A stretch of 64,000 bases of DNA from Thermohalobaculum sp039180675 (GCA_039180675.1 JBCDDC010000002.1:62001-126000), one strand, 5' to 3'. Numbered from the stretch's first letter, positions 8,412 through 16,222 are shown. Numbers and translations are program-made. Notes: generated from the letters alone by a model not told the origin.

Positions 8412-8676
8412 CTGATCGCTTCCAAACATCGCAGTTTGGATGGAATGCGCCGTGCTTCTCGAAGTACCAAGACGTTTGATCGTCGCACATGTCGATGACG
8501 TTGTTGAGGAGCCGGCCGCTAGCGGTGATGAATCCTGCTGAAAACGCACAGACGAGTGTTGAGAGTACGGCGCTACTCCTGATCCATTCGGTCCTCGAGA
8601 AAATGGCGAGGAATGTGGTGAATAACACTAAAACCGGCGACGCCAACAAGAACAGGACTAGAATCTTTTCGATCAT
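8401..8676 (-). CDS. small two-helix membrane protein between rimM and trmD
   Basis: A 91-residue protein with two hydrophobic segments, ILVLFLLASPVLVLFTTFLAIF at about residues 4-25 (a single helix) and AVLSTLVCAFSAGFITA at about 36-52, then a polar, cysteine-containing tail (C69 and C82). I do not recognise a family. It is likely real: its ATG overlaps the rimM stop as ATGA and its end overlaps the trmD GTG by 11 bases, so it is locked into the operon by translational coupling. Base composition is visibly lower in G+C than rimM and trmD, which suggests later insertion. Confidence 0.7.
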   Translation of the reverse strand: MIEKILVLFLLASPVLVLFTTFLAIFSRTEWIRSSAVLSTLVCAFSAGFITASGRLLNNVIDMCDDQTSWYFEKHGAFHPNCDVWKRSGDR

Positions 8677-9200
8677 TCTGGATCCCGCTCCGACGTTTCG
8701 AATGGTGGGTCGGCGATGATGCGACCTGAGCTCAGGTCGACAGTTGGCACCGACTCCTTGGTGAAGGAAAGCATCAGGGATATCCCGCCGCCCGCGATAT
8801 CGAGCACATCGCCTGCGCCGAAATCGTGGATGGCGCGGATGCGGCCAAGGGATTTGCCGCCGGTATCGACGACCTCGAGACCGATCAGGTCGTTGTGATA
8901 GAACTCATCATCCGGCAGCGCCGGCAAGGCCTCGCGGGGTGCGTACAGCCGGGTGCCTTTGAGCGCCTCCGCCGCTTCACGTGTGGGCACGCCGGAGAGA
9001 CGGGCCGCGAAGCCGCCTTTGACGGGCCGGGTGATTTTGAGTTCGAAGGTCTGGCCGCCCTCGGTCGAAAGCGGGCCGTAATCACCGATGGCGTCGGGTT
9101 CGGCGCAGAAGGATTTGATCCGCGCCTCGCCATGCACGCCGAAGGCGCCGGCGATGGCGCCGACGACGATCATGCCCTCCATGGGCCTGGGGTTCGCCAT
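8673..9200 (-). CDS. rimM: ribosome maturation factor RimM
   Basis: A 175-residue RimM, a two-domain PRC-barrel protein that binds S19 and helps mature the 30S head. The N-terminal barrel begins with VVGAIAGAFGVHGEARIKSF and the C-terminal PRC part contains FYHNDLIGLEVVDTGG and GAGDVLDI. The ATG is four bases after the rpsP stop, and the stop overlaps the next ATG. The gene order rpsP-rimM-trmD-rplS is conserved across bacteria except for the extra small gene here. Confidence 0.96.
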   Translation of the reverse strand: MANPRPMEGMIVVGAIAGAFGVHGEARIKSFCAEPDAIGDYGPLSTEGGQTFELKITRPVKGGFAARLSGVPTREAAEALKGTRLYAPREALPALPDDEFYHNDLIGLEVVDTGGKSLGRIRAIHDFGAGDVLDIAGGGISLMLSFTKESVPTVDLSSGRIIADPPFETSERDPE

Positions 9201-9203
9201 GGC

Positions 9204-9710
9204 TCAGGTGGCCTTTTGCTCCTCGTCGGAGGCTTCCTCTGCCGGGGCCTCTTCTTCGGCTGGAGCTTCTGCTTCTGCCTCTGCAAGGCTCTCGGCCGCA
9301 GCTTCAACAGGCGCCTCGGCCTCTGGCTCTTCGGCGGGGGCTGCCTCGGCCTCAGCGGAGGTTTCCTCTGCAGCCTTGGCTTTCTCGGCCTTCTCCTCGG
9401 CGCGCTCCTTGGCCTTCTTGCCTGGCTCGGCCTTTTGCATATTGGCACGCTTTTTCGCGGGCAGAACGCCTGCCGCCTCCAGCATGCGGGAAATCCGGTC
9501 GGTCGGCTGAGCGCCCTGGCCGAGCCAGTGCTGGACCCGGTCCATGTTCATCTTCACCCGCTCTTCGGAGTCTTTCGGCAGCAGCGGGTTGTAGACGCCG
9601 AGCCGCTCTATATAGCGGCCGTCGCGCGGCATGCGGCTGTCGGCGGCCACGATGCGGTAGAAGGGGCGTTTCTTGGACCCGCCGCGGGCGAGCCGGATTT
9701 TGATGGCCAT
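9204..9710 (-). CDS. rpsP: 30S ribosomal protein S16 with long acidic Ala/Glu tail
   Basis: A 168-residue S16. The ribosomal domain fills roughly residues 1-85: AIKIRLARGGSKKRPFYRIV, RDGRYIERLGVYNPL and the Trp-Leu-Gly box at HWLGQGAQPTD. After this comes about 80 residues made mostly of Ala, Glu, Pro and Lys, starting KKAKERAEEKAEKA, well beyond the 80-90 residues of E. coli S16. Such low-complexity tails are known in alphaproteobacterial S16. ATG 9710 follows AAAGGAG. The gene sits 42 bases after the chorismate mutase gene. Confidence 0.96.
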   Translation of the reverse strand: MAIKIRLARGGSKKRPFYRIVAADSRMPRDGRYIERLGVYNPLLPKDSEERVKMNMDRVQHWLGQGAQPTDRISRMLEAAGVLPAKKRANMQKAEPGKKAKERAEEKAEKAKAAEETSAEAEAAPAEEPEAEAPVEAAAESLAEAEAEAPAEEEAPAEEASDEEQKAT

Positions 9711-9752
9711 GGTGTGTCTCCTTTGATGACCGTTCAAGCCTCTCCTCGAGGC

Positions 9753-10052
9753 CTATTTCTGTAACTGGCGGTGGTGGCGGATCACCTCGTCGATGATGAA
9801 CCGCTGAAACTTCTTGGCGAATTCCGGATCGAGGCCCGAGTCGGCGCAGAGCGCCTCAAGCCGCTTGATCTGGCGGGCCTCGCGCGCGGGGTCGGCGGGC
9901 GGCAGGGCGTGTTCGGCCTTTAGCCGTCCCACAGCCTGGGTGCAGCGGAAGCGTTCTGCCAGAGTGTGCACGAGGATCGCGTCGAGATTGTCGATCGAGG
10001 CGCGCAGGTCGGCGAGCAGCGTATCGGCGCGGGTGGTCTCGGTCTCAGTCAT
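9753..10052 (-). CDS. chorismate mutase, AroQ class
   Basis: A 99-residue all-helical chorismate mutase, which rearranges chorismate to prephenate on the way to phenylalanine and tyrosine. Visible are LRASIDNLDAILVHTLAERF (helix 1 with the Arg), TQAVGRLKAEH (Lys of the active site) and the C-terminal FQRFIIDEVIRHHR helix. Length is that of free-standing AroQ enzymes. The ATG overlaps the stop of the preceding GNAT gene by four bases, so it belongs to the ffh operon and is presumably expressed with the ribosomal genes. Confidence 0.9.
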   Translation of the reverse strand: MTETETTRADTLLADLRASIDNLDAILVHTLAERFRCTQAVGRLKAEHALPPADPAREARQIKRLEALCADSGLDPEFAKKFQRFIIDEVIRHHRQLQK

Positions 10053-10630
10053 GCGGCCCCCTCCGGTTCTGAGTAGCGGTAGACCAGGATCTGATCGCCA
10101 TGGGCGGCCTCGGCGGCGAGATCGCGGCGGGCGCCCAAACGCTCCGCCAGCCGGGCCGAGCGCAGGTTGCCGGGGTCGATGGTGCTGACCAGTGTCGGCA
10201 GGCCGAGCTTGGCGAAGCCGTGATCGCGCGCGGCGCGGGCGGCTTCGGTCGCGTAGCTATGTCCCGCCGCCCCGGCGCGGAAGAGATAGCCGAGTTCCGG
10301 TTCGTGATCGCCCGGTTCGAAGCCGAGGAGCGCGAAGCCGATGGTCTCACCCGTCTCGCGCAGATCGACGGTCCAGAGCCCGTGGCCACGCAGGAGCCAG
10401 GTCGCCACCATCTGGGTGAAGTCGAGCCAGGCGGCTGTGCGGCTTGGGTCCTCGACGACGAGATCGCTGTCGGGGCGGCTATAGACCTCCCAGTAGACGG
10501 GGAAATCTTCGATCCGGGGCGCGCGCAGAACGAGGCGGTCGGTCTCGATGCGCGGCAGGCCCGCTGAGAGGTCGTTTGCGAACGCGGCGGCTTTTCCTTG
10601 CGCCGGGATCTCATGGGGCAGGAGGGTCAT
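10049..10630 (-). CDS. GNAT acetyltransferase, RimJ/RimL type (third of three)
   Basis: A 193-residue GNAT protein. It opens the domain with LPRIETDRLVLRAPRIEDF, typical of the RimJ/RimL (Acetyltransf_3) branch, and has YLFRAGAAGHSYATEAARAA as the acetyl-CoA loop and NLRSARLAERLGAR near the end. Its ATG overlaps the stop of the preceding paralogue (ATGA) and its own stop overlaps the chorismate mutase start. It is clearly related to the next two genes upstream, sharing the RSxRLAERLGAR block, so this is a local gene family produced by duplication. Confidence 0.85.
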   Translation of the reverse strand: MTLLPHEIPAQGKAAAFANDLSAGLPRIETDRLVLRAPRIEDFPVYWEVYSRPDSDLVVEDPSRTAAWLDFTQMVATWLLRGHGLWTVDLRETGETIGFALLGFEPGDHEPELGYLFRAGAAGHSYATEAARAARDHGFAKLGLPTLVSTIDPGNLRSARLAERLGARRDLAAEAAHGDQILVYRYSEPEGAA

Positions 10631-11151
10631 GACCGTGCCTCCGGCGCCGGGTGGCGGTAGACGAGGCAAGGCTTGCCATCGAAATCCGGGTGATCAGCAT
10701 CGGGGTCGGGCCGGGCGCCGAGACGTTCGGCGAGGCGGATCGAGCGAGTGTTCTCCGGATCGATATAGCTGACGGCGGTGGACCAGCCGAAGCTCGTGAA
10801 GGCGTGGTTGAGTGCGGCCTTGGCGGCCTCGAAGGCGATGCCGCGGCCTTCGGCGGCATCATGGACTGACCAGCTCATTTCGGGCTCTGGCCATCCTTCG
10901 GGGCACCAGGGGCCGATTGTGCCGAGAATACGGTCGTCGGACTTGTCCGCGACCGCCCATGGGCCCCAGCCGCGCAGCTGCCAATGGCCGATCAGGGTGG
11001 CGAGCGTGCGCCATGCATCGCGGCGGGGTCTGGGCCCGCCGATGAACCGGGACCGGTCACTAGCGAAGAAGGTCACATAGGCCTCGATGTCCTGCGGCCC
11101 GAGGGCGCGCAGGCGCAAACGTTCGGTCTCGATGACGGGAACCGAAATCAT
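10627..11151 (-). CDS. GNAT acetyltransferase, RimJ/RimL type (second of three)
   Basis: A 174-residue GNAT protein of the Acetyltransf_3 kind. It starts with PVIETERLRLRALGPQD, has MSWSVHDAAEGRGIAFEAAKA as the cofactor strand and loop, and ends with NTRSIRLAERLGARPDP. Many relatives acetylate N-termini of ribosomal proteins, which would fit this operon, but that is inference from family and position. Both ends overlap neighbours as ATGA. Confidence 0.87.
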   Translation of the reverse strand: MISVPVIETERLRLRALGPQDIEAYVTFFASDRSRFIGGPRPRRDAWRTLATLIGHWQLRGWGPWAVADKSDDRILGTIGPWCPEGWPEPEMSWSVHDAAEGRGIAFEAAKAALNHAFTSFGWSTAVSYIDPENTRSIRLAERLGARPDPDADHPDFDGKPCLVYRHPAPEARS

Positions 11152-11675
11152 GCCGCGCCTCCTGCACTGGCGCAGGAGATGCGGAAAATGTCACGGGGGA
11201 CACCGTCCGGGAATGTCTCGCGCCGGTCGATCAGGCCGCCGAGGCGTTCTGCGATGGCGCGGGCGGGGGTGTTGGTGTCGCGCATATGCGTCTCTACCTC
11301 CAGCCAGCCGAGGGTGTCGCGCGCGAAGGCGAGCGCGGCGCGGGAGGCCTCGGTCGCATAGCCCTTGCCGCGGGCGGTGCGGAGCAGCCACCAGGTCAAT
11401 TCGTGGCTCGGCCAGCCCTCAGGATGGACGATGCCGCAGCCACCCACGGGGTTGCCGGTGGACCTCTCCACCATGATCCACTTGCCGAAACCCTTCAGGT
11501 GCCAGTGACCGAGATCCTGCGCTAGAACCCGCCAGGCCTGATCGGGGCGCAACGGGCCGCCATAGTTCCCCGACCCCTCCGCATCGCGAAAGAACTCGGC
11601 ATAAAGCGCCGCATCGCCCGCCTGGGGCGCGCGGAGCGTCAGCCGCTCTGTCTCGATGACCGGGATCGTGGTCAT
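11148..11675 (-). CDS. GNAT acetyltransferase, RimJ/RimL type (first of three)
   Basis: A 175-residue GNAT protein beginning PVIETERLTLRAPQAGD, nearly the same opening as the next gene downstream. The cofactor region is LTWWLLRTARGKGYATEASRA and the final strand pair is NTPARAIAERLGG. The ATG overlaps the ffh stop as ATGA, so ffh translation probably feeds into this gene. The near-identical openings of this gene and the next mark them as recent paralogues in tandem. Confidence 0.87.
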   Translation of the reverse strand: MTTIPVIETERLTLRAPQAGDAALYAEFFRDAEGSGNYGGPLRPDQAWRVLAQDLGHWHLKGFGKWIMVERSTGNPVGGCGIVHPEGWPSHELTWWLLRTARGKGYATEASRAALAFARDTLGWLEVETHMRDTNTPARAIAERLGGLIDRRETFPDGVPRDIFRISCASAGGAA

Positions 11676-13183
11676 TTCTTCTTGCCGAACCCGCTGAGGC
11701 CGGGGGGCAGCGGCTGGCCGCCGCCGAGGCCGCCGAGACCACCCGGAAGTTTCGGCATCTGGCCCGGCTCGGGCATCGCACCGCCGCCGGGCATTCCGCC
11801 GGGAGGCATGCCGCCCGGCATCGGGGGCATCTTGCCGCCCATCATGCTCTGCATCATGCCCATCAGGCCGCGTTTGCCCTTCTTGCCGAGCTTTTTCATC
11901 ATGTCGGCCATCTGGCGGTGCATCTTGAGGAGCTTGTTGATCTCGGAGACGTGGTTGCCGGAGCCTTTGGCAACGCGTTCCTTGCGGCTTGCCTTCATCA
12001 GTTCGGGCTTCTTGCGCTCTTCCTTAGTCATGGAGTCGATGATCGCGATTTGGCGCTTGAGCACCCGGTCGTCGATCCCGGCTTCCGCCATCTGCTTGGA
12101 CACTTTGCCCATGCCCGGCATGAGGCCCATGATCCCTTCCATGCCGCCCATGTTCTGCATCTGCTGAAGCTGGCCCTTGAGGTCGTTCATGTCGAAGCGG
12201 CCTTTCTGGAAGCGCTTCATCATGCGTTCGGCCGCTTCGGCCTCGATCGTCTCCTGCGCCTTCTCGACGAGGCTGACGATGTCGCCCATGCCGAGGATGC
12301 GGCCGGCGACCCGCTCTGGGTGGAACTCCTCGATGGCGTCCATCTTCTCGCCGAGGCCCACGAACTTGATCGGTTTGCCGGTGACCGCGCGCATCGAGAG
12401 CGCGGCGCCGCCGCGGCCGTCGCCGTCCATCCGTGTCAGCACGACGCCCGAGATGCCGATCTTGCCGTCGAAGTTCTCGGCGGTGTTCACGGCGTCCTGA
12501 CCGGTCAGGCCATCGACGACCAGGAGCGTTTCGTTGGGGTTGGCAGTGTCGCGGACCCGCTCAACCTCATCCATCAACTCGTCGTCGATCGAGAGGCGGC
12601 CCGCGGTGTCGAGCATGACGAGGTCATAGCCGCCCAGCGTCGCCTGCTGTTTGGCGCGCTTGGTGATCGCGACCGCATCCTGGCCCTGCATGATCGGCAG
12701 CGTGTCGACGCCGATCTGCTTGCCGAGCACGGCGAGCTGTTCCATCGCGGCGGGGCGACGGGTGTCGAGCGAGGCCATCAGCACGCGTTTGCCATCCCGC
12801 TCGGTGATCCTGCGCGCGAGTTTGGCGGTGGTCGTGGTTTTACCGGAGCCTTGCAGGCCCACCATAAGGATCGTCGCGGGTGGCGTGTCGATCTTGAGCG
12901 CGCCGGGCTCGGGATCTTCGCCGGCGAGCACTTTGACCAGCTCATCATGGACGATCTTTACCACCATCTGGCCCGGTGTGACGGATTTCAGCACCGATTG
13001 GCCGGTCGCCTGCTCCTGCACCTGCTTGATGAAGTCGCGAGCGATGGGGAGCGAGACATCCGCCTCTAGCAGGGCGACCCTGACCTCGCGCAGCGCGGTC
13101 TTCACGTCCTCCTCGCTCAGCGCCCCCTTGCCGGTGAGCTTTTCCAACGCGCCTGAGAGGCGTTCGGACAGCGATTCAAACAT
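11672..13183 (-). CDS. ffh: signal recognition particle protein Ffh
   Basis: A 503-residue SRP54 GTPase that binds 4.5S RNA and signal peptides of nascent inner-membrane proteins and docks with FtsY. Order of domains: N helical bundle (1-95), G domain with P-loop GLQGSGKTTTTAKLA from residue 109, DTAGR and the TKMDG-like LTRMDGD motif, then the methionine-rich M domain ending in a long Gly/Pro/Met tail. ATG 13183 follows GGAGGG at six bases. It heads an operon of nine downstream genes ending at rplS. Confidence 0.97.
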   Translation of the reverse strand: MFESLSERLSGALEKLTGKGALSEEDVKTALREVRVALLEADVSLPIARDFIKQVQEQATGQSVLKSVTPGQMVVKIVHDELVKVLAGEDPEPGALKIDTPPATILMVGLQGSGKTTTTAKLARRITERDGKRVLMASLDTRRPAAMEQLAVLGKQIGVDTLPIMQGQDAVAITKRAKQQATLGGYDLVMLDTAGRLSIDDELMDEVERVRDTANPNETLLVVDGLTGQDAVNTAENFDGKIGISGVVLTRMDGDGRGGAALSMRAVTGKPIKFVGLGEKMDAIEEFHPERVAGRILGMGDIVSLVEKAQETIEAEAAERMMKRFQKGRFDMNDLKGQLQQMQNMGGMEGIMGLMPGMGKVSKQMAEAGIDDRVLKRQIAIIDSMTKEERKKPELMKASRKERVAKGSGNHVSEINKLLKMHRQMADMMKKLGKKGKRGLMGMMQSMMGGKMPPMPGGMPPGGMPGGGAMPEPGQMPKLPGGLGGLGGGQPLPPGLSGFGKKK

Positions 13184-13262
13184 GGGATCCCTCCCTGAAA
13201 ACGACGAAAGCACCGGTGGGCGCAACGCGCTGACCGGTGGCGATCCCGGCCGCGTGCCGGGA

Positions 13263-13283
13263 CCGGAAGCTTCACACTTCCGG
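13263..13283. repeat. short inverted repeat between ffh and glycosyltransferase gene
   Basis: CCGGAAG pairs with CTTCCGG around a seven-base loop, in the 247 bases between the divergent ffh and glycosyltransferase starts. It may belong to the ffh 5' leader (80 bases upstream of its ATG) or be an operator. Apart from this hairpin I see no other clear element in that gap. Confidence 0.3.
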
Positions 13284-13430
13284 AAACGCGGCTCGTTTAT
13301 GGGGATTTCCCTGCTTTGTCAAACCGGAGAGATGCCGGGCCGTGCCGCTGGTTGGCCGCGCTGCATCGCTGAGCACCGGATTCATGATATGCTCGGAAAG
13401 TGGTTTTTCCTGAGTGCCGATGACGCGTCG

Positions 13431-14219
13431 ATGTCGCAACATCCCAATATCATCGTGGTTTGTATGAAGTGGGGGACGCTCTACCAGCCGCGACACGTCA
13501 ATGTCCTCTATCGGGATACGCAGAGGCATCTTAGCCTTCCGCATAGGTTCGTCATGATCGGCGACAGTCGGCAGGGGATCGACCCGGCCGTCGAGTTCAT
13601 CGACATGGAGACCATCGGGATCTCGACCGAAACCTATAAGCGCGGGATCTTTCCGAAGCTCGGCCTCTACAAGCGCGGTCTCTTCCCGGCGGGAAGCGTG
13701 GTCTTGTTCATGGATCTCGACATGATCATCGCGGGCGATCTGGACCGTTTCGTCGCGCGGGTCGCTGCCATGGGTGGCACTCATGTTCTGGCGCGGCATG
13801 TCGGCGGGCTCTGGCCCCTGGTGCCGGAGAGGTGGCGGATCGACCGGGGCGGAAACACGACTGTCATCGGCTTCATCGCGGATGAGGATTGCAACCTCTA
13901 CGATGCCTTCGTCGGGGATCCCGAGACCTATTTCAGGCGCTACGCGAACGATCAGGACTATGTCACTGCCATGGCGAAGAAGCTGCACTATTGGCCACAT
14001 GGCTGGATCGTGCTGTTCCGCCGCTCGCTTCTGTGGCCCTATCCGCTGAACCGGGTCTTTAAATCCGCGCTCAGGCCGCGCAACCGGCTGGTGAACTTCG
14101 GCGGTTTCCCGAAATACGAGGACCTCACCGGCACCGGCGAGCTTCGGTTTGGGATAGGATGGAAACGAAAGGTCGTGAAGCTGCCCGTCGATTGGATCGC
14201 TGAGCGCTGGCACGATTAG
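13431..14219 (+). CDS. glycosyltransferase-like protein, GT-A fold with DxD
   Basis: About 262 residues from ATG 13431. The protein opens with a hydrophobic strand NIIVVCMKWG, followed by NVLYRDTQRHL, and carries a DxD motif in VVLFMDLDMIIAGDLDRF at residues 95-97, the metal and nucleotide-sugar site of GT-A glycosyltransferases such as family 8. A later YFRRYANDQDYVT stretch and NFGGFPKYEDL fit the acceptor half. Donor and acceptor are unknown. ATG 13389 is an alternative start; neither has a strong ribosome site. It stands alone, divergent from ffh. Confidence 0.65.
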   Translation: MSQHPNIIVVCMKWGTLYQPRHVNVLYRDTQRHLSLPHRFVMIGDSRQGIDPAVEFIDMETIGISTETYKRGIFPKLGLYKRGLFPAGSVVLFMDLDMIIAGDLDRFVARVAAMGGTHVLARHVGGLWPLVPERWRIDRGGNTTVIGFIADEDCNLYDAFVGDPETYFRRYANDQDYVTAMAKKLHYWPHGWIVLFRRSLLWPYPLNRVFKSALRPRNRLVNFGGFPKYEDLTGTGELRFGIGWKRKVVKLPVDWIAERWHD

Positions 14220-14240
14220 CGGCTCACGCTTGCCCGCCGA

Positions 14241-14705
14241 TCAAACCGGCCGTGTCAGCCATTCGTTGATGGCATCCACGACATCGTCGTGGTCCCTGCT
14301 GCCATAGCCGTACTCCAGAGGAACAACGTCGTCTTCGATCTCGAGCACGACGCGGGTCATCCGTGCGGTATCACCCCAGTTCGCCTCAAGCCTCGCGCGC
14401 TTGATGCGGTCGAGATCCAGCTTGAACCATCCGGGCCGAACCGGGCGGTGGGACTGATGCAGCATCTGGCCCCGGGCACGGTTAAACTCCACGGTGATGA
14501 ACGGCATGAAGCGCCAGGCTATCCAACAGAAGATGAGACCGATCGCACACGAGAAGAGGCGCATGCCAATCGTGTCCATGTCCTCGCCCCAGGCGAAGAT
14601 CCCGTTGCCGAGCAGCCCGAGCCCGCCGAGCCAGACGAAACCCGCGAGGAACCACGGGCGGCTAGAAAGCACCAGTTTCTCATCCGTGTTCTCGACGATC
14701 TTCAT
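14241..14705 (-). CDS. hypothetical membrane protein with two helices
   Basis: A 154-residue protein with two transmembrane stretches, PWFLAGFVWLGGLGLLGNG at about 17-35 and RLFSCAIGLIFCWIAWRF at about 49-66, then a soluble C-terminal half rich in charged residues that ends in a helix (DVVDAINEWLTRPV). I do not recognise the family; the short loop and the beta-rich tail are reminiscent of small bacterial PH-like membrane proteins. It is divergent from trhO with only 32 bases between the starts, so the promoters overlap. Confidence 0.65.
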   Translation of the reverse strand: MKIVENTDEKLVLSSRPWFLAGFVWLGGLGLLGNGIFAWGEDMDTIGMRLFSCAIGLIFCWIAWRFMPFITVEFNRARGQMLHQSHRPVRPGWFKLDLDRIKRARLEANWGDTARMTRVVLEIEDDVVPLEYGYGSRDHDDVVDAINEWLTRPV

Positions 14706-14737
14706 CGCGCAGCCCTTCTGGTCTATAGGCTGCGATC

Positions 14738-15664
14738 ATGAGCTATGTCGTCGCTGCCTTCTACCATTTTACCCCGCTTGAGCCGGAGGCGTACCGCATG
14801 GCGCTGGCGCAACTCGGCTGTGCGAGCGGGGTTCGGGGCACGATCCTGCTGGCGCCCGAGGGGGTGAACGGCACGATCGCGGGCACCCGGGCCGGCATCG
14901 ATGCGGTGATGGCCGCGCTGCGGGCCCTGCCGGGCTGTGCGGATCTGGATTGCAAGGAGAGCCGTGCCGCCGAGATACCGTTTCGCCGCCTGAAGGTTCG
15001 GCTGAAGAAGGAGATCGTGACCCTCGGCATCGACGGCGTGGACCCGAACAATGCGGTCGGCACCTATGTCGATCCCAAGGACTGGAACGCGGTGGTGGAC
15101 GACCCGGACACGGTCGTGATCGACACCCGCAATGACTATGAGACCCAGATCGGCAGTTTCGTGGGTGCGCTTGATCCGGAGACAGCCAGTTTCCGCGATT
15201 TCCCAGCGTGGTGGCAGGCCAACAGGGATCGCTTCCAAGGCAAGCGGATCGCCATGTTCTGCACCGGCGGCATCCGCTGCGAAAAGGCGTCGAGCTATCT
15301 TCTGGGCGAGGGCGTGCCCGAGGTGCGCCATCTGAAGGGCGGGATCCTGAAATATCTCGAGCAGGTCCCCGCAGGGCAGAGCCGGTGGGAGGGCGAGTGC
15401 TTCGTCTTCGACGGCCGGGTGGCTGTGGGACACGGGTTGGCGGAAGGCGAGCATACCCTCTGCCATGCCTGCGGGAGGCCGGTTTCGCCTGATGACCGGC
15501 GGCATCGCGACTACCGCGAAGGAATAAGCTGTGCGGCCTGCATGGATGAGTACACCGATCAGGATCGCGCCCGTTTTGCCGAGCGTCAGAAGCAGACCCG
15601 GCTGGCAAGGCAGCGAGGAGAGGCGCATCTCTCCGGCGATCAGGTCTCGCCCAGGAAAACCTGA
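14738..15664 (+). CDS. trhO: tRNA uridine(34) hydroxylase, rhodanese-like
   Basis: A 308-residue TrhO/YceA protein, which forms 5-hydroxyuridine at position 34 of tRNAs using oxygen. An N-terminal acylphosphatase-like domain (LLAPEGVNGTIAGT) is followed by the rhodanese domain with the catalytic loop CTGGIR whose Cys is residue 175, then a C-terminal cysteine-rich part (CHACGRPV and CAACMDEY) that looks like a zinc-binding pair. Length and domain order are usual for the family. It has its own promoter in the 32-base divergent gap. Confidence 0.93.
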   Translation: MSYVVAAFYHFTPLEPEAYRMALAQLGCASGVRGTILLAPEGVNGTIAGTRAGIDAVMAALRALPGCADLDCKESRAAEIPFRRLKVRLKKEIVTLGIDGVDPNNAVGTYVDPKDWNAVVDDPDTVVIDTRNDYETQIGSFVGALDPETASFRDFPAWWQANRDRFQGKRIAMFCTGGIRCEKASSYLLGEGVPEVRHLKGGILKYLEQVPAGQSRWEGECFVFDGRVAVGHGLAEGEHTLCHACGRPVSPDDRRHRDYREGISCAACMDEYTDQDRARFAERQKQTRLARQRGEAHLSGDQVSPRKT

Positions 15665-15669
15665 AGGAA

Positions 15670-15683
15670 TTGACTCAGGTCAA
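15670..15683 (+). promoter_or_regulatory. FNR/Dnr-type dyad upstream of the dksA-like gene
   Basis: TTGAC-TCAG-GTCAA is a perfect dyad of the Crp/Fnr superfamily type. It lies six bases after the trhO stop and about 133 bases before the start of the DksA-like gene, in noncoding DNA. The half site TTGAC differs by one base from the strict Fnr half site TTGAT but is common among FnrL/Dnr sites. Confidence 0.55.
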
Positions 15684-15815
15684 GGTCCGGGGTTCCCATT
15701 GTGACATGTTGGAGACGTGGACCTCTCGGTTATCGGCGGTGCTGGTCCCTCTCTGACGGTGCCGCCGATTTCTCACCGAGGGCATGAATGCTCTCCCGCT
15801 CAGAAGGCGACGACC

Positions 15816-16142
15816 ATGATGACCATCGATGTATCGCATTTCGAGAAGCTTCTTCAGGAACGGCGGGCCTACCTTGCCGACCGCCTGCAGAAATATGAGG
15901 ATTCGCTCGATCAGAAACGCTCCTCCAACACATCCGAGCGGGCGTTGGAGCAGGAGAACGATGAAGTTCTGGAAGGTTTGGGCGAGACCGGCCTGACGGA
16001 ATTGCGCATGATCGACGCGGCCCTGCATAAGATCGAGGACGGGACTTACGGCATGTGCGTCAATTGCGAAGAGGATATCGCGCCCGAGCGGCTCGAGCTT
16101 GTCCCGCATGCGGCGGTTTGTGCGAATTGCGCACGGGGTTGA
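15816..16142 (+). CDS. DksA/TraR-family zinc-finger regulator
   Basis: A 108-residue protein shorter than DksA (151 in E. coli). A coiled-coil half (LLQERRAYLADRLQKYEDSL) leads to the C4 zinc finger with Cys at about 81, 84, 102 and 105 (GMCVNC and VCANCARG). Proteins of this group bind the RNA polymerase secondary channel and alter initiation; whether ppGpp is involved here is not shown. The usual acidic tip (DxxDxA) is not obvious, so action could differ from DksA. ATG 15816 follows AAGGCG. An Fnr-type dyad lies upstream. Confidence 0.85.
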   Translation: MMTIDVSHFEKLLQERRAYLADRLQKYEDSLDQKRSSNTSERALEQENDEVLEGLGETGLTELRMIDAALHKIEDGTYGMCVNCEEDIAPERLELVPHAAVCANCARG

Positions 16143-16156
16143 TTGACGAAGATCAA
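16143..16156 (+). promoter_or_regulatory. FNR/FnrL-type box upstream of hsp20
   Basis: TTGAC-GAAG-ATCAA matches nine of ten positions of the Fnr dyad. It begins directly after the stop codon of the DksA-like gene and is centred about 73 bases before the Hsp20 start, a normal place for Fnr activation. Confidence 0.6.
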
Positions 16157-16222
16157 GGAAAGGCACGTCGATCCGGATCTAAGCTTTCTCCATCATCAGA
16201 CAGATTGAGAGGAGGAAGCAGG

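Noticed and set aside
12651..13388. Long open frame on the plus strand through ffh leading into the glycosyltransferase gene
   Set aside because: It is antisense to the M and G domain coding sequence of ffh and encodes low-complexity residues; the real gene starts near 13431 (or 13389).
13184..13430. 4.5S RNA gene next to ffh
   Set aside because: The gap has a short hairpin but not the conserved GGAA/AGCA symmetric loops of the SRP RNA domain IV.
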